A DNA stretch of 64,000 bases from Palaemon carinicauda (GCF_036898095.1 NC_090761.1:44022407-44086406); one strand, 5' to 3'. Counted from the first letter of the stretch, positions 51,178 to 62,620 are shown. Translations and numbers: made by a program. Notes: generated by a model from the letters alone, not told the origin.

Positions 51178-52151
51178 TAGCCATCCATTCCGGTCGAGCC
51201 GGGAGTATAAAAAAGGATGCAACAACAAAAATTTAAGACACAGGGTGTCTGATTTCCCGGGGCGAGGCTAAGCCCCGGGCCGGGAAATAAAAGTATCCAA
51301 AACCAATTCGTATAGGAACTCCGGGGTAGTGATCTGTCATATAATCATCATAGGAACTGTTATAAATTAAATAGGGGGGCGGCACTGTAGATAAGAACCG
51401 CCAACGGAACCCAGAGGGTTTCATATAACATAAACCAGTGTGATAAGTGAATATAAAATAGGGTGCACCGGGATCCAACTCTGTTGACCGGTGGCCAACC
51501 AGACTAGACAGAGCCGAACCCGCCGGGACACCCGGAGGACAAAGTCCATAAACACTGAACTACCCCCTCTACAAGGAGGGAAGGCAACGGTCCCCTAGGG
51601 GAGAGGGGGAGAGAGCCTAGCCACCCACCTAGCGAGAGGGGGAGCATGGGGGAGGATCACGTGATACGGGGCAGCAGGGCTACCAACTGACGATCCCCAA
51701 CCAGACAGATCAAACGGAGTAAAAGCACAATATTCATTATAATAGTAATAGCGTTGATAATATAAAATAAACACATAAAAAATTTTTGGGCAAGGCATGC
51801 AACATAATAATTAAATCACAAAAGACACACCTGATGGCTTAAAAAATAACATTGCCGCCTAGCACGAAGGTCGGCAGCCAAAACGATTCGTAAATGATAT
51901 CGGCCCAAAATTTGAACCACGAGGGTTCTAAACGCTAAATAATGAATATCCATAATAACAAATAAAATTTAATAATAAAAATAATACATATAGTAACACC
52001 GCGAGTGAAACTAAAAGCTCTCAAAACAGGAGTACCAACTGTAAATGGAATCAAGCAAGATCGGTATGAACGAAGAGAATACACTCCTATAATTCAAATA
52101 TTAGACGATCTAGGTTGCTCAAAACACAGCAAAACACAGCTTGGTACTTAA
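51178..52151 (-). other. 5' leader of element C, non-repetitive part
   Basis: About 970 bases with no convincing gene, between the tandem array and the leader ORF; probably intronic. Confidence 0.5.
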
Positions 52152-52190
52152 CTTAGACGGTGTCTCCAGGGAAACCGACGAAGAAGCCAT
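52152..52190 (-). CDS. Short leader peptide ORF of element C
   Basis: Encodes MASSSVSLETPSK, then TTAAGTACC (Leu-Ser-Thr). It lies just inside the 5' repeat, as in A and B. Joining after the Lys codon to the acceptor at 50516 keeps the gag frame; the intron start would be TTAAGT. Function is unknown. Confidence 0.4.
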
Positions 52191-52251
52191 AATCCAAAGA
52201 AAATAAGCGAAAAAACGAGAGCACAACAAAAAAGCGGGTTACACACAAGAC

Positions 52252-52515
52252 GTGCTAAAAGGAGTTGAGTTCTGAGCGGATGCATTGTTAGTAGTACCGA
52301 GTGAGGTTGAACGGCTCTCCTCTATTGGGGTTTCTGTCGTGGATGAATCTAAATAGTGCGGGACCTCTGGATTATACGCCCAATTTTATACCGACACCAA
52401 TAGGTGAGCGAGCTAGTTAACCTAGCACTCCTTTACATTTTTTTCTCTGGTATATTTAGCAGTAAATTACCTAAGAATAAGTGCTAAATGGAGCTTATTC
52501 ACTGGGCGGCACAGG
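52252..52515. repeat. Right inverted terminal repeat of C
   Basis: Partner of 44648-44908. It is the 5' end of the element. Confidence 0.92.
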
Positions 52516-52526
52516 TTCGAGCCCAG

Positions 52527-53305
52527 AAATATAGCATTCTCAGATGCTTGATCAAAGTTGAATTTACTATAAAAGGTGAAAATAAGGAAAAAGGCACATC
52601 ACTACCCTCCTCTGAGAGTTGGAAAATAACTGGAGAAGTATCATCCCCATTGCTACATAAATCTATAGGCCAATTTCCCCTGAATGAAAGTTACTTTCCT
52701 TTTCCATTTAGAGTTCTTTTCATGAACTCATTCAGAAATGAGCCTAATATACTCTTTCATAAGAGGCTGTTAAGTTTTTACATCAAAACATCTATTCTTT
52801 AGCATATACTAGTCCTATACTTAAAAAAAGTGATATCAAATCCAGAGGAAGACATCTCCAACTAAGCTGAAGCTAACTAACACTTGTAATAAAAGAATCA
52901 CAAAAGTTTAAACTATTTTGTATATTCGCTAACTATACAAATTTGATTCCTTTAAAAAGAATATGGCTTAAGCAGAGATGGAATGGCTGCTAAACATTTA
53001 GCAAGGTTTCCAACCAATAACTGCAAACGATTTTACAAATTGGAGCTACCACTGAAGGTGGGGCTGAGAGAAAAGTTTATTCAAAGGGGTATTTCTCTCA
53101 AAAGTTTGATTAAACTTGCTATTAGATCGGGGATTTACTTTCCTTGTGATCGAGCTGCCAGGGTAATCTTGATACCTGGCATGATCAACAATTGACTGAA
53201 ACGCCACCAATGAGGGGAAAGGCGTAGTAGTACAGGTGATCCAAAAAAATGGACTATGTTCTCATATAGCTAATAATTCCTTAGTCAATATAGCTGTATA
53301 CGGGC
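52527..53305. other. Spacer
   Basis: AT-rich DNA. A 70-codon open frame at 52983-53195 has no recognisable content and is not called. Nothing else is seen. Confidence 0.45.
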
Positions 53306-53420
53306 AGTCCTTAGGTTACGAACATCCGATTTGAGAACTTTCAGATTTACAAACACAAATTACTGCAAGTAAAAAGTATGTTCAAGATCCGTGGAGTTAT
53401 AATTTTGAAATTAGCCCCAC
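53306..53420 (+). repeat. Fragment with a Tigger-like terminal sequence
   Basis: The GGGCAGTCCTTAGGTTACGA and ACATCCGATTTGAGAAC words resemble pogo/Tigger tips. No matching opposite end was found, so it is a truncated piece at best. Confidence 0.35.
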
Positions 53421-53599
53421 TTCCAACTGGGTCCCACCACTCAGGGCAGGCAGCACCAACCCGCTCTATTCAAAATTCATTGTGTTTGCTATTGTGATCG
53501 TCATAGCTATTTGTGTACTACAGTCAGCCCTCCTTCTTCACGGTAGTCAGGTTACAGACACAGCCGCAAAATTTCGCAAATAAATGCAGCACTAGGGTG

Positions 53600-54176
53600 G
53601 AGTAACTCCTAACCTAAAAAGTCACTGGCCCTTGCCACGAGCAGGTGCCTGAGCTGGTGATTAACTCAGTAAATATTGCCTAATATTGTTTTAATATGTA
53701 TTTTACAACAGTTTATAATCATATGTACAGTACAATTACTCACATGTACACTAAATACTGGACACAGTAAGGTTACAGTGCAGTATTGTACTATTGTAAA
53801 GTTTTACCATCGTCATCATCCCCCTATCTCCCTATCTAGAAATACTGTAATGTAACCTAATACTGTAACTGTAACCTAATACTCTCTGTTACTGTAATGT
53901 ATATCACTGTAATATATGTACAGTAATATTACTAGAGTACAGCTTAACTGTACTTACTGTAAGTGTTCGGTGTTTTCGTTCAGACAACTCGTAGCCTACG
54001 CGTTTCCTTGAGGCATAACATAACTTCTTATGTGTTCTCTCTTGTGATGTATGTTATATCTATACTTTCTTAAACAAAAACACAGCTTATTTTATAAACT
54101 AAAAACTTAAATATCTCAAAATAATTGTTTCTTTTACATAAACAAACAAAAAGTGCATTCGATTACTTTTCAACAG
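53600..54176. other. Left interior of the Tigger-like shell
   Basis: AT-rich filler with many ACTGTAA/TAATACTG words (53820-53960). No gene. Confidence 0.5.
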
Positions 54177-54178
54177 CT

Positions 54179-54267
<89 letters not shown>
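54177..54267 (+). repeat. (CT)n microsatellite
   Basis: About 90 bases of CT with two short interruptions. Confidence 0.97.
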
Positions 54268-54271
<4 letters not shown>

Positions 54272-54494
54272 ACAGAAATTGATAGTAGAAAGTTTTCGAG
54301 GAAATAATGAAAATTACAAGGTAGAGCATGCTAACTTATTACTGAGTTGATAGCGGGGTCAAAGAAAAGCCAGAAATAACTGGACAGGAAAGCAGATGAG
54401 GCTGACAAAGCTATGAATTCAGGAGGTGGCTATGGTGTAAAAATTGCTTATAGAATTATTAATGAAATCTCTACTGGGGCAAAGAAGAAGCATA

Positions 54495-55578
54495 CATACA
54501 TACATACATATACCCAGGCACTTCCCCCAATTTTGGGGGGTAGCCGACACCAACAATGAAACAAAACAAAAAAGGGGACCTCTACTCTCTACGTTCCTTC
54601 AGCCTAACCAGGGACTCAACCGAGTTCAGCTGGTACTGCTAGGGTGCCACAGCCCAACCTCCCACATTTCCACCACAGATGAAGCTTCATAATGCTGAGT
54701 CCCCTACTGCTGCTACCTCCGCGGTCATCTAAGGCACCGGAGGAAGCAGCAGGGCCTACTGGAACTGCGTCACAATCGCTCTCCATTCATTCCTATTTCT
54801 AGCACGCTCTCTTGCCTCTCTCACATCTATCCTCCTATCACCCAGAGCTTTCTTCACACCATCCATCCACCCAAACCTTGGCCTTCCTCTTGTACTTCTC
54901 CCATCAACTCTTGCATTAATCACCTTCTTTAGCAGACAACCATTTTCCATTCTCTCAACATGGCCAAACCACCTCAACACATTCATATCCACTCTAGCCG
55001 CTAACTCATTTCTTACACCCGTTCTCTCCCTCACCACTTCGTTCCTAACCCTATCTACTCGAGATACACCAGCCATACTCCTTAGACACTTCATCTCAAA
55101 CACATTCAATTTCTGTCTCTCCGTCACTTTCATTCCCCACAACTCCGATCCATACATCACAGTTGGTACAATCACTTTCTCATATAGAACTCTCTTTACA
55201 TTCATGCGCAACCCTCTATTTTTTACTACTCCCTTAACTGCCCCCAACACTTTGCAACCTTCATTCACTCTCTGACGTACATCTGCTTCCACTCCACCAT
55301 TTGCTGCAACAACAGACCCCAAGTACTTAAACTGATCCACCTCCTCAAGTAACTCTCCATTCAACATGACATTCAACCTTGCACCACCTTCCCTTCTCGT
55401 ACATCTCATAACCTTACTCTTACCCACATTAACTCTCAACTTCCTTCTCTCACACACCCTTCCAAATTCTGTCACTAGTCGGTCAAGCTTCTCTTCTGTG
55501 TCTGCTACCAGTACAGTATCATCCGCAAACAACAACTGATTTACCTCCCATTCATGGTCATTCTCGCCTACCAGTTTT
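54495..55578 (-). mobile_element. Nested 5'-truncated LINE with target duplication
   Basis: Flanked by a 13-bp direct repeat AAGAAGAAGCATA (54482-54494 and 55579-55591). The 3' end (left) has a CATA microsatellite tail. It interrupts the coding region of the + LINE at 54300-57180, so it is the younger of the two. Confidence 0.9.
54756..55578 (-). pseudogene. C-terminal RT part of the nested LINE
   Basis: The frame is open from the truncation point: LVGENDHEWEVNQLLFADDT contains the RT catalytic FADD box. It is followed by the thumb (KSKVMRCTRREGG, KYLGSVVAANGGVEADVRQR) and the C-terminal NVLRWFGHVERMENG and RGRPRFGWMDGVKKAL. The endonuclease and most of RT are absent, so it cannot move by itself. 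The annotated frame can be read further right into flanking DNA, which is not part of the LINE. Confidence 0.87.
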
Positions 55579-55589
55579 AAGAAGAAGCA

Positions 55590-57168
55590 TATACCAATCA
55601 AAAAGAGAGATGGATCTGTTATAACAACAGAAGATGAAGAAAGGTAACGTTGGATGGAACACTTTAGTGAGGTCATGAATAGGAGATAGGAAGGGAATAA
55701 TATGATTGATATACCTGAAGCTGAGGACAACCTTGATGTGCCCATGAATGAATTCAGTGTGTTTGATGTCTGAGATGATATTGGCAAGAAATGAAGTGAC
55801 TCACATAATACTTAAAAGATAATTTTGTAGAATGTGGCGTGAAGAGGCAAAACCTGATGAATGGGAACTAGGAGTGTTGGTGAAAATGGCAAAAAAAAAG
55901 GAGACCTGACTGATTGCAATAATTACAGAGGCATCACACTTATGTCAGTTGTCGTGAAAATATATAGTATACTCATTCTAAAGAGACTAGAGAGAAAGAC
56001 TGATGAAAAGCTGACAGATGAACAAGCAGGATTCAGGAAAGGAAGTTGTACTGATCAAATTTTCATTTTAAGACATGTAGTACAGCAATATGTAGAATAT
56101 AGAAATCCACTTTTGATGGCATTTGTGGACTATGAAAAAGCCTTTGATAGTGTGCAACAGCCACTTTTGTGGAGAGTCCTGCATTATTTTGGAGTTCCTC
56201 TTAAATATGTAAATTTTATTAAGTCTGTTCAAGAGAATAGCAAATTTAGAGTTATTGTTAGTGGAGTCCTATCAAATGAATTTTCAATGAACAGTGGAAA
56301 ACTCCAAGGGAATGTGTTGTCACCTATGTTGTTTATCCTCCTCATGGATTTTGTAACGCATAGAATTGGTGGGGATGGTAGAGAAGGATTGGACTGGATT
56401 GGTAACAGGAAATTAGCAGACCTTAAGTATGCTGATGACACTGTCCTTATTAGAAGAAGAACACCACAGGAGTTCCAAAGCTTGCTTACTAGAATGCATC
56501 CAATATCACATGAGGTTGGACTCAAGATAAATAGAAAAAAAAAACAGAGATGATAACGGAACAGGCAATGGAAGATGAAATATCACTGGAAGGAGAAAGG
56601 ATTAATTAGGTGGAATCCTTTAAATATTTAGGAACTATGATCTCTAATACAGGATCTTTAGAATTGGAGTTTAATGAAAGACTGATAAAAGCATTCAAAT
56701 TGCCTGAAATTACATATAAAAATCAGGCTATATATCAATTTAGCGAGGTCGGTGTTACTGTATGGACATGAGTCGTAGTATGACAATGAAACAATATCCA
56801 ACAGATTCTGTAGATTTGAGAACAAAGCCCTCATAAGAATATTGGGAGTTAAATGGCAGGACAGGATTAGAAACAAAACTACAAGAGAGATTACTCGAGT
56901 GCCGTATGTGGATGACATCATGGTGAGGGGTAGATGGAGATGGTTGGGCATGCTCTTTGCACTCCCTAAGAGATTAGTTTACCAAACTTTCAACTGGGCT
57001 CCACAAGGCACTAGACGAGTTGGAAGACCCAGGCCTACATGGCTGAGGACGATGAAGCGTGAAGTGGGAGATGATAAGTGGAGAAGTATTGATTTAAGAG
57101 CTCAAAATAGAGACGACTGGCGAAAATTAATAGAGGCCCTTTGCATAAATAAGTGTAGGAGGAGATGA
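55590..57168 (+). pseudogene. Reverse transcriptase of the split LINE (broken)
   Basis: RT is readable at 55861-56553: NNYRGITLMSVVVKIYS, EQAGFRKGSCTDQIFILRHV, the first Asp in LLMAFVDYEKAFDSVQQ, GNVLSPMLFILLMDFV and YADDTVLIRRR. A frameshift near 56545 and stops follow. The C terminus (56842-57168) has WRWLGMLFALPKR, RRVGRPRPTWLRTMKREVGD and RDDWRKLIEALC. Earlier parts (55590-55860) are frame-broken. The clade was not fixed. Confidence 0.85.
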
Positions 57169-57211
57169 TGATGATGATATATTTGACTGCACTGTGTGTT
57201 TCATGTAATGG

Positions 57212-57212
<1 letters not shown>

Positions 57213-57272
<60 letters not shown>
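57213..57272 (+). repeat. (GA)n microsatellite
   Basis: About 58 bases of pure GA shortly after the LINE tail. Confidence 0.97.
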
Positions 57273-57277
<5 letters not shown>

Positions 57278-57518
57278 GAGTGTATGTTATTTACTATAAA
57301 ACTTTGTAAACATTGTGATATTTGAGTTATTTTTTGTTATCCAATTGTTTTAGCTTGTGGTAAGATAAATATTCATACATCAATTGAACAAAAAATACTA
57401 CTAATAGTTTATTCACATTAATTTACAGTAAAAGAAACCTTAAAACACGGCATTCGATTCGTCAGTTCAGACCGGCAAGTTTAACCAGACATTATTCATT
57501 TTAAAAATCATGTCTTTT

Positions 57519-57655
57519 AAAAAAGGGATTTTGAAGAAGGAAAAATCTATTTCTGGGAGCGACCTGTGTCGCTCCGTGAAATGCTCCTCTAGCACCATTT
57601 CTAAGGCATAGTTATTGCTGAATATACCAGAGAAAAAGAGATGCAAGATAATTGT
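57519..57655 (+). repeat. Solo DIRS-like element end
   Basis: AAAAAAGGGATTTTGAAGAAGG, then AAAAATCTATTTCTGGGAGC, GACCTGTGTCGCTCCGTGAA and TATACCAGAGAAAAA match the outer end and terminal repeat of element C in order, with differences throughout. No internal complementary region or genes follow. Confidence 0.7.
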
Positions 57656-58028
57656 GCTTTATTAAAGCATTTTTTACATTTTTCACTTTATGGTACATTT
57701 CAACCATCAACTATTAGTGACTTTCTTTTTACTCTACACTATCATTGAGTGCTGTTAGATATGATAAAGTCTTGTTGAAAAGTATGCAAAGCGTGGTGTG
57801 GCGGTGAATAGTTTAATCAATTGCGGGGATGATTTTTGGCTTATTATTTGTCTTACCTTGTACTGAACTTCCATTAATAATGTACAACAATTACATCTGA
57901 AAAGTAGTGAGAACCAAAATACCATGAAAGAGCACAGGAAAATAATACAGTGCAGTACAGTTGGTTACCAAGTGAGTCAGCCTACCGCAGGTAGGTAATG
58001 GTTGGCATGTTGGTAGATTATAAGTTAA
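57656..58028. other. Right interior of the Tigger-like shell
   Basis: AT-rich filler; no gene. A short C-run follows at 58029-58042. Confidence 0.5.
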
Positions 58029-58122
58029 CCCCCCCCCCCCCTAGGGCAGCTAGTATTCGCGAATTCTTGTTTTTTGCGCATGTTTATGTTACCTAAACCT
58101 CGGTAAAAGCGGGGGCTGGCTG

Positions 58123-58752
58123 TAGAAAATTTTCATGTATAAAATTCCTTTCAGTACTTACCCCATATTCATTTATCTTTTCAAGCACAAGCTAGTCAGC
58201 AGTAAAAAAAAAAAAAAAAAAAAAAAAACTTTTTTATCCTGGATTTCACAATATTCCGAGAAGAATGTTGTGCCTCTGTACTGTCAGGTGTATCCTAATC
58301 AGCATGTTCAAATTTCCTCTATTTTCTTGCACGCAAGCAGTGTATAAATGGGTGTACAATAATCCTTTGGCTATTGCGGTGTTTCATTCAGGGCCACCCC
58401 TATGATAGCTGAAAAAACTCTTAGTAGATACAGATATCTACCGTATATTTTTGTCGTGGATTTTAAAATATTTTCAAATTTCTTAATAAAGCTAATTTTC
58501 TACAACCTCTCCTAACATTTTTATAAAACTGTTATGCACACATAAAACACTTTTAAACCTAAAACATACAATTTAATGTGTTTTACATATATATAAAGGA
58601 AAAAATTACATATCTTTAAATGAAAAAATTAAAATCTGAACAATCAATAACATAAGTGCTGCTTAGCCATGCTACACTAATAACTAAACTATACACACAT
58701 TTACGTGGTTAAAATGTGAAGCTTTATAAAAAATAAACAGGGTTCTAACAAA
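58123..58752. other. Spacer with poly(A) tract
   Basis: An A25 run lies at 58204-58228. The rest is AT-rich with nothing recognised up to the tip of D'. Confidence 0.5.
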
Positions 58753-58800
58753 ATGACAAATTCGTAGATAATTTTTATTTTTCTTAACTATACAAACCTT

Positions 58801-58970
58801 AGCTATTTAATAAGGGTATTACTTTCGGCCTAGCTGAAATGACGAGCCATTAATTTTTAACGAGGGTTTACTACCCACACCGCTAGTTAGCGGGGGTAAG
58901 GGAGGGTAGCTTGCTAACCCCCCCCCCCCCCCCCTCTCACACACCTGTGATTGAGCTCACTTTGCTTGGA
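58801..58970. repeat. Left terminal repeat of D'
   Basis: Matches the D left repeat (GACGAGCCAT, TTTTAACGAGGGTTT, CCGCTAGTTAGCGGG, then C-run). The C-run is 17-18 long here. The partner is outside the window. Confidence 0.8.
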
Positions 58971-59163
58971 GGTAGGACTTCAAGGCGGATAGGGCTGGCG
59001 GGCAAGTTTGGTTAAATAGCTAAGGTTAGTATAGTTAGGAAAAATACAAATTATCTACGAATTGCTTGGAGGTAGGACTTCAAGGGGGATAGGGCTGGCG
59101 GGCAAGTTTGGTTAAATAGCTAAGGTTAGTATAGTTAGGAAAAATACAAATTATCTACGAATT
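58964..59163. repeat. 100-bp tandem duplication at the internal complementary region of D'
   Basis: Units 58964-59063 and 59064-59163 start GCTTGGAGGTAGGACTTCAA and differ by only about one base. D has a single copy of the equivalent. The duplicated part includes the left-tip complement but not the right-tip complement (from TTTGTTCCATAACTGG, about 59169). Confidence 0.9.
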
Positions 59164-59739
59164 TGTCATTTGTTCCATAACTGGAATACAAACCACGCTA
59201 TTTAATAGGGGTGACTCACCCATTAGGAAGGGTGGACGTCCCAGCCAGTCTGTGTTTTGGCTTTGCCCGGGGAGTCCTTATTTAAGTGTGCTAGCACCCA
59301 AGAAATAAGGAGTCCCTGCACCTCGCTAGAACCTTGCTACGCAAGGTCTGCGGCCTACGCAAGCTGTGTGTGAAGGTGTGAAGAAGTGTGACTCGTCCTA
59401 GAAAGTTGTTCTGAAGTTCTTTAGATGGAAACTTGTAGACTAGGACTTTCCCAATACTGTACCACCTCGTAAGGATATGGGGACAAAACAGTATTAATCT
59501 TAATACTAGGAACACAAGGGAGAATGGTTTACCTGCAGTGGTTTGAGGTCAGCTATGCAGAGAACCCAGGATGCTGCTTTCCCCAAGAGAGGGGATGATG
59601 AAGAAAAGAATAAGGGCCAGTCAAACCTTTTCATTCATGCAGACTAAAACCAGGTAACAATGCCCTCAACCTTCTGCTACTTGTGCAATAAGGAGCTTGA
59701 GGTTTTAAACCAGCTGTTGTGCAGCCACCACAGGACCGA

Positions 59740-60690
59740 TAGAGAACGTATCGAGTCTCCTGTGGGTCACGTCTTGCAGGTAGTGGGATGTGAACGTTGT
59801 TTGACGTTTCACACCCCAGTTTGAAGAACCTGCGTCACTGAAAAATTTCTTTTGAAGGCCAGGGACGTAGCTATGCCCCTGACATCATGTGCTCTGGGGC
59901 CATGTGACGGAGGAGGGTCTGGATTCAGTGCCAGGTCAATGACCCTGTGAATCCATGCAGAGATGGTGTTCTTGGTGACCCTCCTCTTAGTCCTTCCTGT
60001 GCTGTCGAATAGTGCTGGCACACGAGGACAGGATGCAACTGTTCTTTTGAGGTACAGCCTCAAGCTCCTTACTGGGCATAGTAAGAGATTGTCTGGGTCA
60101 TCTGTTACACTACGGAGACTAGAAATCCGGAAGGAGTCGAATCGAGGGTCCTCTACTCCTGGATTCTGAGTCTTAGCAATAAACTCAGGGACTAAGCTGA
60201 ACGTTACCTCCCCCATCCCCTTGAATGGGCAATGTCATACGAGAGACTACGAAGTTCGCGGACTCGCTTGGCCGAGGCCAAAGCTAGCAGGAATACCGTC
60301 TTCCAGGTTAGGTGGCGATCTGATGCCTGGCATAATGGTTCATAAGAAGGTCTCTTAAGAGACCTGAGAACTCGAACCACGTTCCAAGGGGGAGGTCTCA
60401 CTTCCGACTGAGGGCAGGTAAGTTCATAACTACGTATGATTAGAGAAAGTTCTAGCGATGAGGAAATGTCTATTCCTTTCAGCCTGAAGGCGAGACTTAA
60501 GGCTGAGCGATAGCCTTTCACTGCCGAAACTGAAAGGCGCCTTTCTTCACGCAAATACACAAGGAACTCCGCTATTGTTGGAATAGTGGCATCGAGTGGA
60601 GAGATACTCCTTCCACGACACCAACCACAGAAGACTTTCCACTTTGCCTGGTAGACTGCTGCTGAAGACTTTCGCAGGTGTCCAGACATC
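59740..60690 (-). pseudogene. Tyrosine recombinase of D' (broken)
   Basis: 60204-60689 gives VYQAKWKVFCGWCRGRSISP and the first catalytic Arg in SAKRVRELRSL. A frameshift at about 60204-60216 leads to 59809-60216 with HDVRGIATSLAFKRNFSVTQ. At the place of the conserved Trp before the Tyr there is a TGA followed by a further frame change, so the nucleophilic Tyr segment (HYLQD-like) is out of frame. Close to the D recombinase throughout. Confidence 0.85.
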
Positions 60691-60720
60691 CTGATCGCAA
60701 CTTGTTGCGAAAATCCTCTC

Positions 60721-62620
60721 TCAGAGGAGATGCTGGATAGTCTCCAGGCGTGAAGCCGTAGTGAACCTACGGCTTTGTGGAAGAAGTTGGCATGTGGTTG
60801 TTTGAGTAGATTGTGTCGTGGAGGGAGTTCTCTTGGTGGCTCCGTTAGGAGTTCCAGAAGGTCCGGGAACCATTCTGTGTGATGCCATAGCAGAGCTATG
60901 AGGGTTATTCAAAGATTGACCAATGTTCTGGTCTTGTTGAGTACCCTCCTCATCAGACAGAACGGGGGAAAGGCGTAAACGTCGGTGTTGTCCCACCGTT
61001 GTTGGAAAGCATCTTGCCAGAGAGCCTTGGGGTCTGGGACTGGGGAACAGTACAGCGGGAGCCTGAAGTTCAGGGCCATTGCGAAGAGGCCCACAGTCGG
61101 AGAACCCCACAAAGTCAGGACTTTGTTGGCTACTAGATGATCCAAAGACCACTCGGTACTCACTATCTGAGATGCTCTGCTCAGGTTGTCAGCGAGCACA
61201 TTCATTTTGCCCGGAATGAAGCGTGCCGATAGTGGTATCGAGTGGATTTCAGCCCATCTCAGTATCTCTACTGCTAGATGGGATAGTTGCTGCGAAAAAG
61301 TATCTCCTTGTTTGTTGATGTTGGCCACTACTGTGGTGTTGTCGCTCATCACCACCACAGAGTGACTTGCCAGGTACTGTTGAAGGGCCAGAAAGACGGC
61401 CTTCATCTCTAGGAGATTTATGTGGAGGCACTTTTCTGACTCTGACCAGAGGCCTGAGGTCGTGTAGTGCAGCACGTGGGCCCCCCACCCTTTTTGAAGC
61501 GTCCGAAAACAGCATCAAATCCGGGGGGAGGACGAGAAGATCCACTCCTTTTCGTAGGTTCTCGTCTGCCACCCACCACTGGAGATCCGTCAGTTCCGCA
61601 GGTCCCATGGAGATCTGGATGTCCGGGGAGTCGTACGCTTGATTCCACCAGGACTTGAGTCGCCACGGGAGGGATCTCATCCTGAGGGGACCAGTGGGAT
61701 CTAGACGGGGCAGCGATGAAAGGTGACCGAGGAGACGTAACCACGATTGAGCTGGAAGTTCTTCTCGTCTGAGAAAAGGTCTTGCGACCTTCCTCAGCCT
61801 TGTTATCCTGTCGTCTGATGGGAAGGCTTTGTGGAGAGTGGTGTCTATAATCATGCATAGGTATACCAGTCTTTGAGTGGGAAGCAGTGAAGACTTCTCG
61901 AGATTTACCATGATCCCCAGATCTTGGCAAAGTCTCAGAAGTTTGTCTCGGTGTTGAAGAAGGGTTGACACCGAGTCTACTAGGATTAACCAGTCGTCCT
62001 GATAACGGAGGAGACGGATGCCAATCCTGTGTGCCCAAGATGATACTAGGGTGAACACTCTGGTGAAGACTTGTGGTGCTGTGGAGAGACCGAAGCACAG
62101 CACCTTGAACTGGTACTTTCTGTTGTCTAGGCTGAATCTTAAGTACTTCCTTGAAGACGGATGGACTGGGATCTCGAAGTACGCGTCCTTTAGGTCCAGT
62201 GTGCACATTAAGTCTTGCGGTCTTACTGCTAGTCTGACCGTGTCCGCCGTCTCCATGCTGAACAGTTTGTTTGACAAAGTTGTTCAGAGCTGAGAGATCG
62301 ATGACTGGTCTCCAGCCTCCAGACGCCTTCTTTACAAGAATGAGTCGACTGAAGAAGCCTGGAGATCCGTCAAGGACCTCTTGGAGAGTGCCCTTCTTCA
62401 ATAGGGATTGGACTTCTGCCCGAAAGGCTTGCCCCCTTGCCGATCCCATGGCAAAGGAGTTCAATGACACTGGATTTGTCGTCAGGGGAGGTAGAGATGT
62501 TATGAACGGGACGCGATATCCTATACTGATCACAGAGATTGTCCAGGAATCGGCCCCGAGTTGCTTCCACCTGTTTGAGCAGCTTTGTAGGCATCCCCCC
62601 ACTGGTGGACATGCAGGGAG
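60721..62620 (-). pseudogene. Reverse transcriptase-RNase H-MT of D' (broken)
   Basis: RT: GADSWTISVISIGYRVPF, GGWRPVIDLSALNNFVKQT, a frameshift near 62270, TLDLKDAYFEIPVHP, and the catalytic box LLRYQDDWLIL, with Gln where the family has Leu. RNase H: LMLFSDASKRVGG followed by a frameshift, then NLLEMKAVFLALQ, VVMSDNTTVVANINKQGD and VLADNLSRASQIVS. Tail: TVGLFAMALNFRLP (Asp to Gly compared with D) and VYAFPPFCLM. At least three frame breaks. Confidence 0.83.

Larger units (their letters stand above)
44604..52526 (-). mobile_element. DIRS-like retrotransposon C (all genes open)
   Basis: About 7.9 kb. The left tip is AAAAGGGATTTTGACGTAGG and the right tip ends CGAGCCCAG. Inverted repeats are at 44648-44908 and 52252-52515, with the internal complementary region at 44950-45040. 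On minus: leader ORF (52190), a leader with four 163-bp tandem repeats, a two-exon gag, RT-RNase H-MT and recombinase, none with an internal stop. It is the most complete copy in the window and the best candidate for recent or present activity. Confidence 0.94.
54300..57180 (+). mobile_element. LINE (non-LTR retrotransposon) fragment, split by a second LINE
   Basis: The left piece to 54494 ends NEISTGAKKK. It resumes after the nested insertion with PIKKRDGSVITTEDEE (55590), RWMEHFSEVMNRR, then the RT domain (55861-56553) and C terminus (56842-57168). It ends in a (GAT)n tail at about 57166-57180. The upstream endonuclease is missing. Confidence 0.85.
53521..58122. mobile_element. Tigger-like non-autonomous element, filled with nested insertions
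   Basis: The left end CAGTCAGCCCTCCTTCTTCA at 53521 and the right end (inverted) CAGCCAGCCCCCGCTTTTAC ending at 58122 are each flanked by TA. The inverted similarity extends inward about 80 bases (TTCGC-x-AATA, GC-x-GC-x-CTAGGG in both). No transposase is seen. Inside are a CT microsatellite, two LINE fragments, a GA microsatellite and a solo DIRS end. Confidence 0.7.

Noticed and set aside
52983..53195. 70-codon open frame as a host exon
   Set aside because: No known motif and no paired splice sites; too short to support.
54756..55787. 343-codon frame taken as one LINE protein
   Set aside because: The first ~70 codons lie outside the target duplication at 55579-55591 and read flanking + LINE DNA in antisense. 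Only 54756-55578 belongs to the nested LINE.
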